Source: Oscillibacter sp. PC13
GTDB lineage: Bacteria > Bacillota > Clostridia > Oscillospirales > Oscillospiraceae
Direction of reading: 5' to 3'
Length of the DNA: 64,000 bases
Assembly: GCF_900115635.1 (NCBI RefSeq)
Contig: NZ_FOXE01000014.1
Coordinates: forward strand, 1-64,000
In this document: one piece after another, positions 16,216 through 24,191 of the stretch
Numbering within the stretch: the first letter of the stretch is position 1
Layout of the letters: every line of letters begins with the position of its first letter
Position numbers and translations under genes: made by a program
Notes under the pieces: model-generated
The model's database searches: none
The model's input: the letters and a program-made list of their open reading frames with translations, nothing else
What the model was told of the DNA's origin: nothing

Positions 16216-16422
16216 ATGGTGGTAGAGACGTATCGCTGCCATCCTTTGTTGGAAACCATGAAGAAACGGGAAATTTCACAATACCATTTACTGCAATCCG
16301 GTATTGATAATAAGACCTTGGATTCCCTGAAAAAGAACAGGAACATTACGATGCACACACTGGACAAACTGTGCCGCATCATCGGCTGCACGGCAAACGA
16401 TGTGGTGGAGTTTACAGAGTGA
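16216..16422 (+). CDS. Cro/C1-type (XRE) helix-turn-helix regulator, small
   Basis: 68 residues. The pattern PLLETMKKREISQYHLLQSGID, then TLDSLKKNRNITMHTLDKLCRIIGC, then DVVEF is that of short Cro-like repressors found on mobile elements of Firmicutes, with the recognition helix near residues 30-38. The ATG at 16216 has a close AGGGA; a GTG directly follows. It is divergent from the coiled-coil gene with about 80 nt between, so it may regulate that gene and itself. A terminator follows at 16433. Confidence 0.75.
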   Translation: MVVETYRCHPLLETMKKREISQYHLLQSGIDNKTLDSLKKNRNITMHTLDKLCRIIGCTANDVVEFTE

Positions 16423-16432
16423 CTCAACCGGA

Positions 16433-16467
16433 AAATCCCCCAGGAACAAATTTGTCCTGGGGGATTT
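16433..16467. terminator. Strong hairpin between the XRE gene and nadE
   Basis: Arms AAATCCCCCAGGA and TCCTGGGGGATTT, extended inward by ACAAA/TTTGT with one bulged base. It lies 10 nt behind the XRE stop and, on the minus strand, at the end of the duplicated nadE tail, so it can serve both convergent genes. Confidence 0.65.
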
Positions 16468-16576
16468 ATGGTTTTCTGCGCCAGCGTGTCCATTCCGACT
16501 GCCACAGATTTATCTTCTCATCGCTGGTTTGCAGCGGGGACCCTGGCCCTGGCGGCTGGCGGGAAAACCGTGCCTG
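16466..16576 (-). pseudogene. In-frame duplicate of the nadE 3' end
   Basis: Directly behind the nadE stop, in the same frame, 36 sense codons run to a second TAA at 16466-16468. They end in SDEKINLWQSEWTRW, a near copy of the nadE end SDAKMNLWQSELDAL. At DNA level 16481-16527 matches 16582-16629 with about five substitutions and one indel. It has no start of its own, so it is a tail relic or a readthrough extension. Confidence 0.7.
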
Positions 16577-18496
16577 TTATTCCAGCGCGTCCAGTTCCGA
16601 CTGCCACAGATTCATTTTCGCGTCGCTGGGCATCCGCCAGTCGCCCCGGGGGGAGAGAGCCACAGAGCCCACCTTGGGGCCGTCCGGCAGACAGCTGCGC
16701 TTAAACTGCTGGGAGAAGAAGCGGCGGTAAAATGTCTTCAGCCACTTCAATATCACTTCCCGGCTGTACTGCTTGCCCAGGGCATACTGGGCAAGGCGGT
16801 ATACCTTCCTGGGGGAGAAGCCCCAGCGAAGGACATAGTACAAAAAGAAATCGTGCAGTTCATAGGGGCCTACCAGATCCTCTGTCCGCTGGCTGATCTC
16901 CCCCTTGACGGCAGGCAGCAGTTCCGGGGACACAGGCGTGTCCAAAATGTCCTCCAACACATCATGGAGCGCCTCGTCGCTCTCGGCGTTGTCCCGGGCA
17001 AGATACCCCACCAGGTGCCGTACCAGCGTCTTGGGAATGGAGGCGTTTACACCGTACATGCTCATGTGGTCGCCGTTGTAAGTGCACCAGCCCAGGGCCA
17101 GCTCACTGAGATCGCCGGTACCGATGACAATGCCGCCGCTCTGGTTGGCAATGTCCATGAGCACCTGGGTCCGCTCCCGGGCCTGGCCGTTTTCAAAGGT
17201 GACAGAGTGATCGGCCATATCGTGGCCGATGTCCTTAAAGTGGCTGCGGACGCTGGAGGAGATATCCACCGTTCTGAGGGTGGCACCCAGCTTTTCCGCC
17301 AGAATGACTGCATTGTTTCTTGTCCGGTCCGTGGTGCCGAAGCAGGGCATGGTGACAGCCACGATATCCGTCATGGGCCGATCCAGCATGTTCATGGCAA
17401 GGCCCGTAATCAGTACTGCGAGTGTGGAGTCCAGTCCGCCCGACAGGCCTATCACCGCAGTTTTCGCCCCGGTGTGCTCCAGCCGCTGCTTCAATCCCAA
17501 AGAGGCAATCAGCAAAATCTCCCGGCAGCGGGCATCCCGGTCCTCTTTTCCCTCCGGGACAAAGGGCATGGGCGCCACATAGCGGGTGATCTTGGTGGGG
17601 GAGACGGTCAGGGAAAACCCTATCCCGCCGGGGGCGGATGCAGGTTCCATCACCTGGGTCCGGCGGCGCTCATAACAGAGCTTCTGCACGTCGATTTCAG
17701 AGATCAAAAGACCATTTTCAAACCGCTTTTCGCCCAGCAGCGCCCCATTTTCCGCAATCAGCTGATGGGCGCCAAACACCATGTCGGAGGTGGACTCCCC
17801 CTCGCCGGCGCTGGAATAGACATAGCCGCACAGGAGCTTCGCGCTCTGCATGGTCACCAGCTGACGTCGGTAGGCGTCCTTGCCGATCAAATCGTTGCTG
17901 GCGGAGAGGTTTCCAATGATCGTGGCCCCTGCCTGGGCCATCTGTACAGAGGGGGAATCCGGTGTCCACAGATCCTCGCAGATCTCAAAGCCCAGCGTCA
18001 GCTCCGGAATGTTCTCGCAGCGGAAAATCTGCCCGGACTGAAACAAAACTTCGTCCTTCTGCCCGCAGAGGGAGAGATACCTGCCGCGTGCCTCCGGAGC
18101 CGGGGCAAACTGGCGTTTCTCGTAAAATTCACCGTAATTAGGCAAATGGGTCTTAGGGACTACTCCTAAAATGATTCCTTTTTGTATAATCGCAGCACAA
18201 TTATACAATTTGCCATCGTACCGCACCGGCAGCCCCACGGCAGTGACCACCTCCAGGTTTCGTGTGGCCTCCAGCACGGTGGCAAGGGCCTGCTCCGCGC
18301 CCCGCAGCAGCGTGTCCTGATAAAACAAGTCGCCGCAGGTATAGCCTGTAAGACCCAGCTCCGGCAGCACCAGCACCTTCACGCCTGCCTTTTCCGCCTG
18401 GCGCATCATGGTAAAGGTCTGTTCCGCATTGTAGTCGCAGTCTGCCAGCCGCAGCTTTGGGCTCCCGCAGGCCACGGAAATAAAACCATCCTTCAT
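16577..18496 (-). CDS. nadE: Glutamine-dependent NAD+ synthetase
   Basis: 639 residues, the long two-domain form. An N-terminal nitrilase-type glutaminase carries the catalytic Glu in LPELGLTGYTCGD (about residue 46), Lys in KTHLPNYGEFYEKR and Cys in FEICEDLW. The C-terminal synthetase has the PP-loop SGGLDSTLAV and FNGQARERTQ-like substrate segments. It makes NAD+ from deamido-NAD+, ATP and glutamine-derived ammonia. The start is ATG 18496 with GGAGG 9 nt before; in-frame codons upstream lack an SD. Promoter at 18534-18562. Its last 15 codons are duplicated just downstream. Confidence 0.93.
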   Translation of the reverse strand: MKDGFISVACGSPKLRLADCDYNAEQTFTMMRQAEKAGVKVLVLPELGLTGYTCGDLFYQDTLLRGAEQALATVLEATRNLEVVTAVGLPVRYDGKLYNCAAIIQKGIILGVVPKTHLPNYGEFYEKRQFAPAPEARGRYLSLCGQKDEVLFQSGQIFRCENIPELTLGFEICEDLWTPDSPSVQMAQAGATIIGNLSASNDLIGKDAYRRQLVTMQSAKLLCGYVYSSAGEGESTSDMVFGAHQLIAENGALLGEKRFENGLLISEIDVQKLCYERRRTQVMEPASAPGGIGFSLTVSPTKITRYVAPMPFVPEGKEDRDARCREILLIASLGLKQRLEHTGAKTAVIGLSGGLDSTLAVLITGLAMNMLDRPMTDIVAVTMPCFGTTDRTRNNAVILAEKLGATLRTVDISSSVRSHFKDIGHDMADHSVTFENGQARERTQVLMDIANQSGGIVIGTGDLSELALGWCTYNGDHMSMYGVNASIPKTLVRHLVGYLARDNAESDEALHDVLEDILDTPVSPELLPAVKGEISQRTEDLVGPYELHDFFLYYVLRWGFSPRKVYRLAQYALGKQYSREVILKWLKTFYRRFFSQQFKRSCLPDGPKVGSVALSPRGDWRMPSDAKMNLWQSELDALE

Positions 18497-18533
18497 ATGA
18501 CAAAACCTCCGTTGGAAATTTCGATACAAGTTT

Positions 18534-18562
18534 AATATACACCGGCTTGCCCTGTTTTACAA
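18534..18562 (-). promoter_or_regulatory. nadE promoter
   Basis: Minus strand TTGTAA (18557-18562), 17-nt spacer, TATATT (18534-18539), about 38 nt upstream of the nadE ATG. Confidence 0.55.
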
Positions 18563-18583
18563 GAATCTGGCATCAAAACGCAC

Positions 18584-18613
18584 AAGAAGGACCGCCAAAT
18601 GGCGGTCCTTCTT
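18584..18613 (-). terminator. Hairpin upstream of nadE, probable terminator of the acetyltransferase side
   Basis: Perfect 13-bp stem AAGAAGGACCGCC with loop AAAT. On the minus strand it is followed by GTGCGTTTTG, a weak T-tract. It isolates nadE from leftward transcription through the island. Confidence 0.55.
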
Positions 18614-19090
18614 GCTGTGTGTGTTTTTAGGAGGGAGAAAACGCATCGGGTTTGGGAGGACCCTTTGCTTGATTATTAAGATACCCAATAATTATGACGG
18701 AATGATGTTTTTCCCGTGAACAAATTGTAAATGATTTTTTTATTTTGGATCACAGCCTGAAAATAAAAAGGGTCTATGTGATTCGTTGTACGGATCACGG
18801 GTATCAAATTTCAGCGTGCTCTGTCGAAGCCGGCATATGTGTGTAAAAAACAGCATAAAATGCTGAGATGTAATATGTAAATGGTGGTTTTTGCTACCTA
18901 ATACAGAAAGGCTGATAGCTCATTTTTGGTAAATGAAACCCAGCTTGCCGATGATGAGTAGCAGAGCGGGCAACGCTCGTCAAGACTGAAATGAACGGGC
19001 TTGTGCCCGACCTTGACCAACGCCGCCCGTTCTGCTGGCGGGTAATCAAGAGGTGCGACAGCTTAGAACCCTGCCGCACCTCTTATATTG
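18614..19090. other. AT-rich gene-poor spacer with several short hairpins
   Basis: No gene recognised. The left part (18650-18890) is AT-rich with no structure I can name. The right part (18930-19084) holds stacked GC hairpins, including CGGGC-TTGT-GCCCG and a 10-bp inverted repeat AAGAGGTGCG/CGCACCTCTT (19048-19057 with 19075-19084), which may end the acetyltransferase transcript. A short minus-strand open frame over 18894-19079 has no SD and is not credible as a gene. Confidence 0.4.
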
Positions 19091-19606
19091 TCAGTCCTTT
19101 TGTGCGTTCTTCAAGTTGAACAGATACATATTCCTATTGCAATGCCCAATTAAATCTCCCGTTTTCATCAATTTTGCACCTATTGCCATAATTGCAGAAT
19201 TAGAGGGAATATTCTCTGAATGAGCACAAGCTACTATGTAGTCATAGCCGCGTTTTCTCGCTTCTTCAACCAATATTGACGAAAAGTGCTTCATAATACC
19301 CTTATTCCTACATTCCTTCAAAACCATGACACCGCCGAACTCTGCCGCCTTTACATTTTCTATTCCCAAAGCAACTTTTATCTCATCTACAAACTCGTCG
19401 CCGAGGTATAGTTGAGAAGTAGCAACCAATTTTCCATCGTTATAAGCACCATAGGTGACAGCATTGTTTTCATCAAACATTGCGTCAATTTCCTCTGCTG
19501 TAAAAGGCAGAAAAAAATCCTTATTCTCCAAACCGGCGATTATAATATTCATTAACTCCGTTAATTCTTGCTTTTCCCTTACATCAATTTTTCTATACTC
19601 AATCAT
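19091..19606 (-). CDS. GNAT-family N-acetyltransferase
   Basis: 171 residues. The N-terminal half forms the GNAT alpha/beta fold (VTYGAYNDGKLVATSQLYL). The acetyl-CoA-binding stretch is FGGVMVLKECRNKGIMKHF, the motif A R/Q-x-x-G-x-G/A position, and the later part SENIPSNSAIMAIGA gives the conserved Asn and helix. The acyl acceptor is unknown. SD GGAGG precedes ATG 19606. Codon use is clearly AT-richer than in flanking nadE and rnhA, and the gene stands alone in a low-GC island, which suggests recent transfer. It could be a drug-modifying enzyme, but nothing proves that. Confidence 0.78.
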   Translation of the reverse strand: MIEYRKIDVREKQELTELMNIIIAGLENKDFFLPFTAEEIDAMFDENNAVTYGAYNDGKLVATSQLYLGDEFVDEIKVALGIENVKAAEFGGVMVLKECRNKGIMKHFSSILVEEARKRGYDYIVACAHSENIPSNSAIMAIGAKLMKTGDLIGHCNRNMYLFNLKNAQKD

Positions 19607-19926
19607 TACTGTTATCCTCCCAACTGCCAGTTTGTTTATCCGCCTAAATTATACCTCTGGCATTCAAAAAAGCAATTCTGTGGTTTCCTGTTCCCTATGT
19701 ACGAAGAGTGCACTTATTCACCACGGCCAAAGGGACGGCGGTGATACTGCCTAACGGCAGTTGTGCGCTCTCCGAGAGGCAAATACAATACACCAATCTG
19801 GGGACGGTGTGGTATCCCTTTTCGGCTCAGTTTTCCACTCTGAAAGCATGCCAAAACCGCCCGAACAAGAAAGTGTTGCGATTCGCAAAAAGACCCCTTG
19901 ACAAATCTACTCCTACTTTTTACGCC
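19607..19926. other. Intergenic island remainder, no gene assigned
   Basis: An open plus-strand stretch from 19708 reads MHLFTTAKGTAVILPNGSCAL and runs into rnhA antisense. It has no SD and no family I recognise, so it may be a decayed fragment of a mobile element. A lone TTGACA at about 19897 has no matching -10. Base composition stays below that of the neighbours until rnhA. Confidence 0.35.
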
Positions 19927-20364
19927 TTATTTGTACTTCTGACTTTCCGCCACTGCCAACTCGTCACAGCGGTTGTTGAATTCATTCTCCGCGTGACCCT
20001 TGACCCAGTGGTAGCGGAGGGTATGGATCTCCGTCAGTGCCAGCAGCTGCTCCCAAAGATCCGGATTCAGGGCAGGTTTCCTGTCGCTTTTGATCCAGCC
20101 CCGCTTCTGCCAGCCTCTGGCCCAGCCCTTTTCCAGGCCGTCAATTACATACCTGGAGTCGGACCACAGATCCACGGTACAGGGTTCTTTCAAAAGGGAC
20201 AGCGCGCGAATGACGGCGGTGAGCTCCATGCGGTTATTGGTGGTGGTGGCCTCGCCGCCGGAGAGCTCCTTTTTGTGGGCGCCGTATATCAAAATGGCTC
20301 CCCAGCCCCCGGGACCGGGATTGCCGCTGCAGGCGCCGTCGGTATAAATGGTCACAGTTTTCAT
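19927..20364 (-). CDS. rnhA: Ribonuclease HI
   Basis: 145 residues, the usual length of bacterial RNase HI. The carboxylates are in place: Asp in [17 protein letters not shown] (residue 9), Glu in [10 protein letters not shown], Asp in [11 protein letters not shown] and a C-terminal Asp in NNRCDELA, along with the basic handle [11 protein letters not shown]. It cleaves RNA in RNA-DNA hybrids, removing R-loops and primers. SD GGAGGAAC precedes ATG 20364. A GC hairpin (20387-20409) separates it from the SHOCT gene. Its place next to gyrA may reflect shared topological or replication duties. Confidence 0.95.
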   Translation of the reverse strand: MKTVTIYTDGACSGNPGPGGWGAILIYGAHKKELSGGEATTTNNRMELTAVIRALSLLKEPCTVDLWSDSRYVIDGLEKGWARGWQKRGWIKSDRKPALNPDLWEQLLALTEIHTLRYHWVKGHAENEFNNRCDELAVAESQKYK

Positions 20365-20386
20365 ACAGTTCCTCCACGGAAAGCAG

Positions 20387-20409
20387 GGGAGCGGCTTTGC
20401 GCCGCTCCC
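20387..20409 (-). terminator. Intercistronic hairpin between the SHOCT gene and rnhA
   Basis: Stem GGGAGCGGC (20387-20395) with its complement (20401-20409). On the minus strand no T-run follows, so partial termination or mRNA processing is more likely than full termination. On the plus strand a T7 run follows, but there is no plus-strand gene to end. Confidence 0.4.
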
Positions 20410-20417
20410 TTGTTTTT

Positions 20418-20771
20418 TTACAGCTCCTTCAAAATCTCCTGCCGCTTGGCCTCATATTCCTCCTGGGTAATCAGGCTGCGGTCATAGAGATTCCGCAGCT
20501 CCTGCAGGCGGGCCTCAGCGGAGGTCCCCTCCGGGAAAAGCGGCCCGCCGTCCTCCTCGATATGAATCTCCGGACCGGCATAGCCTTTTCCAAAGGCACA
20601 GTAGGCATTGTACCCCGTGATGCCAATGGCCATCAGCGTCCAGAGAATTCCAAAGGCGCCGAAGTTCGGAATGACCACAACCAGGCCGATGACCACAAAG
20701 ATGCCGCCCCAGACAATGCCGAAGGCACCCTGGGTCTTACTGGGCCGGTAGGTTATTTTTTTTCTGGGCAT
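20418..20771 (-). CDS. Small membrane protein with C-terminal SHOCT domain
   Basis: 117 residues. Two adjacent TM segments (about 17-36 and 40-58) follow a basic N-terminus. An acidic linker leads to a C-terminal SHOCT motif ([23 protein letters not shown] region, about residues 88-117), a short helical hairpin common at the ends of Firmicutes membrane proteins and implicated in oligomerisation. The gene starts 10 nt after the gyrA stop, with an AGGAGG SD, so it shares the gyrA transcript. The function is unknown. Confidence 0.75.
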   Translation of the reverse strand: MPRKKITYRPSKTQGAFGIVWGGIFVVIGLVVVIPNFGAFGILWTLMAIGITGYNAYCAFGKGYAGPEIHIEEDGGPLFPEGTSAEARLQELRNLYDRSLITQEEYEAKRQEILKEL

Positions 20772-20780
20772 AGTTCCTCC

Positions 20781-23285
20781 TTATGCCTCCGGTTCCACAC
20801 TGGTTTCCGTCTCCTCTGCCTCGTCCCTGTCGGTGAGGGCCATTGAGATCACCTGATCGCCCTCCTCCTTGAAGCGCATGACAATGACACCCTGGGTGGA
20901 GCGGCCGGCAATCCGGATGTTTTCCACAGCCGTGCGGATCAAAATGCCTGCCTGGGTGACCAGCAGCAAATCCTCGCTGCCGTCCACTACCTTGATGCCG
21001 ACCACCGGGCCGGTCTTCTCCGTGACCATGTAGTTCTTGATGCCCAAGCCGCCCCTGTTGGTAATACGGTACTCCTCCACGGGGGTACGTTTGCCGTAGC
21101 CCCGCTCTGTAATGGAAAGGACCGTCTTTCCCTCCTGGGCGCGGGCAGCGCCGACTACATAGTCGCCCTGGCGCAGGCGGATGCCCCGGACGCCCATGGC
21201 GTCCCGGCCCATGGGCCGGACATCGGTTTCCTCAAAGCACACTGCCATGCCGTCATGGGTGGCGATCAGAATCCTCTGGCAGCCATCCGTCTCCCGGACA
21301 GTCATCAGCTGGTCTCCTTCATCCATCCGCAGGGCCCGGATGCCGTTGTTCCGCAAATTCTTCAGTGTCCCCACCGGCAGCCGCTTCACCGTACCGTTCC
21401 GGGTGACCATGAACAAAAACCGGTTTTCTTCATCCTCAATATTCCGGGTGTGAATCATCGCCTGCACCCGTTCACCGGGCTCCACCTGCAGAATATTGAT
21501 GATATTGGTGCCCTTGGCCGCCTTGCCGGACTCGGGAATCTGATAGCCCTTCTTCCGGTAGACCTTGCCCGTATCCGTGAAGAAGAGGATATAGTCATGG
21601 GTGGAGGCGGTGAACACGTCAGCCACCACATCCTCTTCCCGGGTGGTGATGCCCTTCTTTCCCATTCCGCCCTTGGACTGGGCCGAATACTCGCTGACCG
21701 GCGTCCGCTTGATGTAGCCGGCCTGGGTCAGGGTGAATACGCACTCCTCCTCTTCGATGAGGTCCTCGATGTCAATCTCGTCCTCCACATCCTGAATCTC
21801 TGTCACCCGGTCATCGCCGTACTTGTCGGCAATGGCCTGCAGCTCCTCCTTCAGTACCTGCCGGAGCAGCTGATCGTCCGCCAGCAGCTTGTCGAAGTAA
21901 GCGATTTTCTCCTCCAGCTCCTTGTACTCTGCCTCCAGCTTCTCCCGGTCCAGCCCCTGCAGCGCCTTCAATCGCATATCCAGAATGGCCTGGGCCTGAA
22001 TGTCATCCAGCCCGAACCGCTCGCACAGGCGCTCCTTGGCGTTATCATAGCTGGAGCGAATAATTTTGATGACCTCGTCAATGTTGTCCTGGGCCACCAG
22101 CAGTCCCTCCAGCAGGTGGGCCCTCTCCATGGCCTTGCGGCGGTCGTACTTCGTCCGGCGGATGATGACCTCCTCCTGGAAGGCGAGGTATTCATCAATG
22201 ATGTGCCGCAGGGAGAGGATCTTGGGCTGGGACTGGTTCTGCACCAGGGCCAGCATGTTGATGGCAAAGGTGGTCTGCAGCTGGGTCTGGGCAAACAGGC
22301 GGTTCAACACCACCTGGGGGTTTGCGTCCCGCTTCAGCTCGATGACAATGCGCATGCCGTTGCGGTCGGATTCGTCCCGGATGTCGGAGATCCCCTCCAG
22401 CCGCTTGTCCTCCACCTGTTCTGCCATATTCTTGATCAGCATCCGCTTATTCACCTGATAGGGGATTTCCGTGATAATGATGCGGATGCGGTCCTTGCCG
22501 AACTCCTCAAACTCGTGCCGGGCGCGGATCACCAGCCGGCCGCGGCCGGTGGCGTAGGCTGCCCGGATACCGCTGCGGCCCATGATGATGCCCTTTGTTG
22601 GGAAATCCGGCCCCTTCACGTACTGCATCAGGTCGGAGAGCTGGGCCTCCGGATTGTCCAGCACGCAGATGCACGCACCGATGACCTCCCGCAGGTTGTG
22701 GGGCGGGATGTTGGTGGCCATGCCCACGGCAATGCCGGAAGAGCCGTTTACCAGCAGGTTGGGGAATCGGGAAGGAAGCACCCGGGGCTCCTTCCGGGTC
22801 TCATCAAAGTTGGGGTCCCAGTCCACGGTATCCTTTTCAATCTCCCGCAGCATCTCATCGGACAGACGGGACATTCTTGCCTCCGTGTACCGGTAGGCAG
22901 CGGGGGGATCGCCATCCACGGATCCGAAGTTGCCGTGGCCGTCCACCAGAGGATAGCGCATGGAGAAGTCCTGGGCCAGACGGACCAGGGCATCGTACAC
23001 CGATGCGTCGCCGTGTGGATGGTACCGGCCCAGCACGTCGCCCACGCAGGTAGCGGATTTTTTATAGGGCCGGTCAGCGGTCAGATTATCCTCGTACATG
23101 GCGTAGAGAATCCGGCGGTGTACCGGCTTCAATCCGTCCCGCACATCCGGCAGAGCCCGGCCCACGATGACGCTCATGGCGTATTCAATATAGGATTTCT
23201 CCATCTCGGGAACCAGAGGGGATACCTCGATTTTTTGATCGGGGTACCGGATCTCCTCCGGATCGTACTGTGGTTTTTTACTCAT
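20781..23285 (-). CDS. gyrA: DNA gyrase subunit A
   Basis: 834 residues: N-terminal breakage-reunion domain with catalytic Tyr133 (AAYRYTEAR), coiled-coil gate, and C-terminal beta-pinwheel with GyrA box QSKGGMG. With GyrB it introduces negative supercoils ahead of forks. The quinolone-determining region reads [14 protein letters not shown]: Ala94 occupies the place of E. coli Ser83, and an acidic Asp98 occupies that of Asp87. Residues past about 810 are acidic. Start ATG 23285. A lipoprotein gene separates it from gyrB, unlike the usual direct gyrB-gyrA order. Confidence 0.97.
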   Translation of the reverse strand: MSKKPQYDPEEIRYPDQKIEVSPLVPEMEKSYIEYAMSVIVGRALPDVRDGLKPVHRRILYAMYEDNLTADRPYKKSATCVGDVLGRYHPHGDASVYDALVRLAQDFSMRYPLVDGHGNFGSVDGDPPAAYRYTEARMSRLSDEMLREIEKDTVDWDPNFDETRKEPRVLPSRFPNLLVNGSSGIAVGMATNIPPHNLREVIGACICVLDNPEAQLSDLMQYVKGPDFPTKGIIMGRSGIRAAYATGRGRLVIRARHEFEEFGKDRIRIIITEIPYQVNKRMLIKNMAEQVEDKRLEGISDIRDESDRNGMRIVIELKRDANPQVVLNRLFAQTQLQTTFAINMLALVQNQSQPKILSLRHIIDEYLAFQEEVIIRRTKYDRRKAMERAHLLEGLLVAQDNIDEVIKIIRSSYDNAKERLCERFGLDDIQAQAILDMRLKALQGLDREKLEAEYKELEEKIAYFDKLLADDQLLRQVLKEELQAIADKYGDDRVTEIQDVEDEIDIEDLIEEEECVFTLTQAGYIKRTPVSEYSAQSKGGMGKKGITTREEDVVADVFTASTHDYILFFTDTGKVYRKKGYQIPESGKAAKGTNIINILQVEPGERVQAMIHTRNIEDEENRFLFMVTRNGTVKRLPVGTLKNLRNNGIRALRMDEGDQLMTVRETDGCQRILIATHDGMAVCFEETDVRPMGRDAMGVRGIRLRQGDYVVGAARAQEGKTVLSITERGYGKRTPVEEYRITNRGGLGIKNYMVTEKTGPVVGIKVVDGSEDLLLVTQAGILIRTAVENIRIAGRSTQGVIVMRFKEEGDQVISMALTDRDEAEETETSVEPEA

Positions 23286-23333
23286 TCAAAAACAGCCTTT
23301 CTTTTTCAAAAGCATTTATATGGGCGTGGTTTA

Positions 23334-24170
23334 TCAGCCCGGTGTCTGCATGGCATGGATATGTTCCGCTGTCAGATCCTCCCATGGAAGCGCCATTTCC
23401 GCGGCGTCCTGGAGATACGTGTCAAGCCATGCCAGATAGTCTGCCTCGTCCACCGGATCAAGCGTATCCCATTGGGAGGCCAGATCCTGATAGAGATAGT
23501 AGACGAATCCGCTGCCGCTGATATCAATCCAGCTTGGATAATCCTCCGGAACAAGCGCCTTATCCCAGGCGTCCACCGAGCCGACCTGCTGATAGCTGTC
23601 GGTATCCGCATCATAGGTGTAGAGGTTGTAAGGCCAGAAATCTCCGGCCTTGCCCTGGTTATGGGACCAGTCTGCCTTTACGGCGCCATTTTCATAAAAT
23701 GTCAGGGCCGGAAATTCCGTCAGTTGGTTTCGTAAGGTTCCTGTCTCCGTGTCGCAGTCGTACACAAAGCCTGCCATTCCCGCCATGGAGGCCGTCGTAT
23801 ACAGCAGCACCAGTTCCTCACGGCCGTCCTTGTCCACATCGCAGACGGCAAATTGATTTTCCGCCATGCGTTTTCTATCCTCAACACTTCCGATATAGCC
23901 GCTGGAATCACTGGTCCCGTCCGGCAGAACATTGGTGTCCAGCAGCTTTTTCAGTGCGTCGGTATAAACTGCCCGGGCAGCGGCGTTTTCCTCCGTCAGC
24001 ATGGACATCTGCGGAGACTTCGTATCAGGTGTATCAGAAGGGACCTGCGCAGGGGCCTCGGGGGCTGTGGAAGGGGGCTGCTCCGGACTCTCTTCGGCCG
24101 GCGCCCTTCCACAGGCGGCCAGCGTCAGGCAGAAAAGGACAGAAAGGACAACATATCCCATTTTTCTCAT
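23334..24170 (-). CDS. Lipoprotein of unknown function between gyrB and gyrA
   Basis: 278 residues. The signal peptide ends in a lipobox LAAC (Cys20), and a Pro/Glu/Ser-rich linker to about residue 50 suggests surface anchoring. The domain starts near residue 57. A segment VCDVDKDGREELVLLYTT resembles the Ca-binding loop of FG-GAP/integrin-like and related repeat proteins (Asp-x-Asp-x-Asp-Gly). The C-terminus is Trp/Tyr/Asp-rich. No enzymatic motif was recognised. It starts 21 nt after the gyrB stop and ends 48 nt before gyrA, so it is probably co-transcribed with them. Confidence 0.72.
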   Translation of the reverse strand: MRKMGYVVLSVLFCLTLAACGRAPAEESPEQPPSTAPEAPAQVPSDTPDTKSPQMSMLTEENAAARAVYTDALKKLLDTNVLPDGTSDSSGYIGSVEDRKRMAENQFAVCDVDKDGREELVLLYTTASMAGMAGFVYDCDTETGTLRNQLTEFPALTFYENGAVKADWSHNQGKAGDFWPYNLYTYDADTDSYQQVGSVDAWDKALVPEDYPSWIDISGSGFVYYLYQDLASQWDTLDPVDEADYLAWLDTYLQDAAEMALPWEDLTAEHIHAMQTPG

Positions 24171-24191
24171 AGTATGACCGTTCCTTCTTCC

